From Pedobacter zeae (GTDB lineage: Bacteria > Bacteroidota > Bacteroidia > Sphingobacteriales > Sphingobacteriaceae): a stretch of DNA of 64,000 nucleotides. The notes under the pieces were generated by a model, which was given only the letters and a program-made list of their open reading frames with translations, did not search any database and had not been told where the DNA came from. The DNA is taken from contig NZ_JACIEF010000003.1 of NCBI RefSeq assembly GCF_014196715.1, positions 1,145,874 through 1,209,873 of the forward strand, read 5' to 3'. The position numbers were made by a program, and so were the translations under genes. How positions within the stretch are numbered: the stretch's first letter is position 1; every line of letters begins with the position of its first letter. Positions 62,937 to 64,000 of this stretch are shown here, piece after piece.

Positions 62937-63050
62937 ATCCATTGTAGAAAATCTTCCTGATAAAAGGGGGCGTTGCTTCTTGCAATGAAGACCACCATTA
63001 AAACTTATGGTTTATCCCATCGTTTAGTCTACTGAAATTTGCAACGCAAC

Positions 63051-63983
63051 CTAAATCCCAACCACATCTTTTTTCTTTTTTTGCCTCATGGCTTTGGGGA
63101 TAATCTCCAAAATCTCGTCTTTTAGCGCATTGAGCATTCTTTTCTTGATGAAGTTTTTATGGGTTACCAGGCTGATTTCGCGTACAGGTTCAGGAGATTT
63201 AAAATGCCTGATTTTAGTGGTCTGCTTAGCATTTAATTCAGCGATCGCTAACTCAGGGAGTAAGGTTGCGCCTCCGTTTAAATCGACCATTCGCACTAAA
63301 GTTTCTACACTGCCGGTATTGTATTCTAAACCCGGTAAGCGGTTGTTTTTTGTAGACCGGCAAATGTTTAATACCTGATTGCGCATGCAATGCCCTTCGT
63401 TTAAAAGCCAGATGTTTTCATTGTTGAGGTCTTCGGCATCAACTGCTTTCTTTTTATAAAGCTTGCTGTTTTTGCTAATGTAGCTTACAAAGTTCTCGTA
63501 GTATAATGGCGTTTCGGTAATATTCGGATCGGTTAAGGGTGTAGCCAGAATTCCGCAATCCAATACACCGGTTTTTAAATGATGGATGATGTCTTCAGTA
63601 GTATATTCCCAGATTAAAAGTTTCAGTTCAGGATATTTCTCCAGCATAGACGAAATTACCTCCGGTAATAAATAAGGTGCAACCGTTGGGATTACACCTA
63701 TTCTGAGTTCTCCCAAAATATCCTGCTGCTGGCTGCTGATCAGTTCTTTTATTTTTCCGCTTTCCTGTAAAATAATTCTGGCCTGGGCAATAATCTGTGC
63801 GCCAATTTCGGTGGGGCTTACAGGTTGTTTACTCCTATCGAAAATTTTAACATTGATTAATTCTTCAAGCTTCTGTATCTGCATACTCAAGGTAGGTTGG
63901 GTTACAAAACACTTGTCGGCAGCGGTGACAAAACTTCTGTAGGTATCAACAGCAACGATATATTCTAGCTGAACTAGGGTCAT
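63051..63983 (-). CDS. oxyR: Hydrogen peroxide-inducible regulator OxyR
   Basis: A 310-residue LysR-type regulator. The N-terminal winged helix-turn-helix (LEYIVAVDTYRSFVTAADKC, TQPTLSMQIQKLEE) is followed by the redox-sensing domain. The two peroxide-reactive cysteines fall at C199 (EGHCMRNQ) and C208 (LNIC), the same numbers as in E. coli OxyR, so disulfide-switch sensing should be intact. It likely controls catalase, peroxiredoxin and similar genes. None of these is next to it, but the superoxide dismutase lies nearby. The start at 63983 is close to the right edge, so its promoter is only partly visible. Confidence 0.95.
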   Translation of the reverse strand: MTLVQLEYIVAVDTYRSFVTAADKCFVTQPTLSMQIQKLEELINVKIFDRSKQPVSPTEIGAQIIAQARIILQESGKIKELISSQQQDILGELRIGVIPTVAPYLLPEVISSMLEKYPELKLLIWEYTTEDIIHHLKTGVLDCGILATPLTDPNITETPLYYENFVSYISKNSKLYKKKAVDAEDLNNENIWLLNEGHCMRNQVLNICRSTKNNRLPGLEYNTGSVETLVRMVDLNGGATLLPELAIAELNAKQTTKIRHFKSPEPVREISLVTHKNFIKKRMLNALKDEILEIIPKAMRQKKKKDVVGI

Positions 63984-64000
63984 ATAGGTAAAACTTATTT

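Overview
The window reads as chromosomal DNA of a Bacteroidota bacterium of the Sphingobacteriaceae, most like Pedobacter. The reasons are the gliding-motility lipoprotein GldD, a GLPGLI/outer-membrane-barrel pair, DUF4097/GIN-type secreted beta proteins, DUF4153, an NtrC-type regulator, Bacteroidota promoters (TTTG - about 20 bases - TAnnTTTG), A-rich rather than Shine-Dalgarno leaders, and intergenic spaces full of palindromic dispersed repeats. No rRNA, tRNA, CRISPR array, prophage or insertion sequence was found.

Layout. 1-12.9 kb: M49-like peptidase lipoprotein, PGRP/AmpD-type amidase, glnS, a stand-alone cobalamin-binding protein coupled to an enoyl-CoA hydratase, an NtrC-type regulator, an AI-2E family permease, a three-gene YtxH/holin-like/unknown envelope cluster, aspS and two small unknowns. 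13.0-14.06 kb: a tandem array of a 291-base unit (three full copies plus one diverged partial copy) with conserved hairpins. 14.2-18.9 kb: ECF sigma factor, overlapping anti-sigma-like protein and DUF4097-like protein, then an S41 peptidase and a TlpA-like thioredoxin. 18.98-19.6 kb: a Pr6Pr-type membrane protein split by one in-frame amber codon, meeting a bestrophin-like channel. 20.6-22.4 kb: an MHS-type transporter with a small membrane partner.

22.9-34.3 kb is the metabolic centre: an orphan signal-peptide ORF, then uxaB-uxaA-uxaC-kdgK-eda-hexuronate transporter-gapN-like, followed by a LacI regulator. These genes form the route galacturonate > tagaturonate > altronate > KDG > KDPG > pyruvate + glyceraldehyde 3-phosphate. 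The glucuronate branch enzymes UxuA and UxuB are absent here.

34.4-54.7 kb: RlmI-type methyltransferase, AhpD-like protein, Crp/Fnr regulator, GLPGLI protein plus large outer-membrane barrel, DUF4153 protein, GIN-domain protein, ALDH7-type dehydrogenase, M1 aminopeptidase, TPR protein, a ComA (phosphosulfolactate synthase) homologue, aroE, gldD, an MBL hydrolase, a LolE-like permease and an NlpE-like lipoprotein. 55.2-60.1 kb: a xylose locus (xylB, xylA, SSS-type symporter, all minus strand). Its promoter is overlapped by a LacI-type palindrome, with a second copy 72 bases away. 60.1-64 kb: CsaA-like protein, tadA, superoxide dismutase, two small envelope proteins, and oxyR with both redox cysteines.

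Points most worth checking are the 291-base tandem array and its link to dispersed elements with exchangeable hairpin arms, the single amber codon in the Pr6Pr gene, the paired xyl operators, the orphan signal peptide before the uronate operon, the gapN-like gene lacking the usual catalytic glutamate, and promoters lying so close to rlmI-like and tadA starts that those messages may be leaderless. All function calls rest on motif recognition by eye; no database search was possible.
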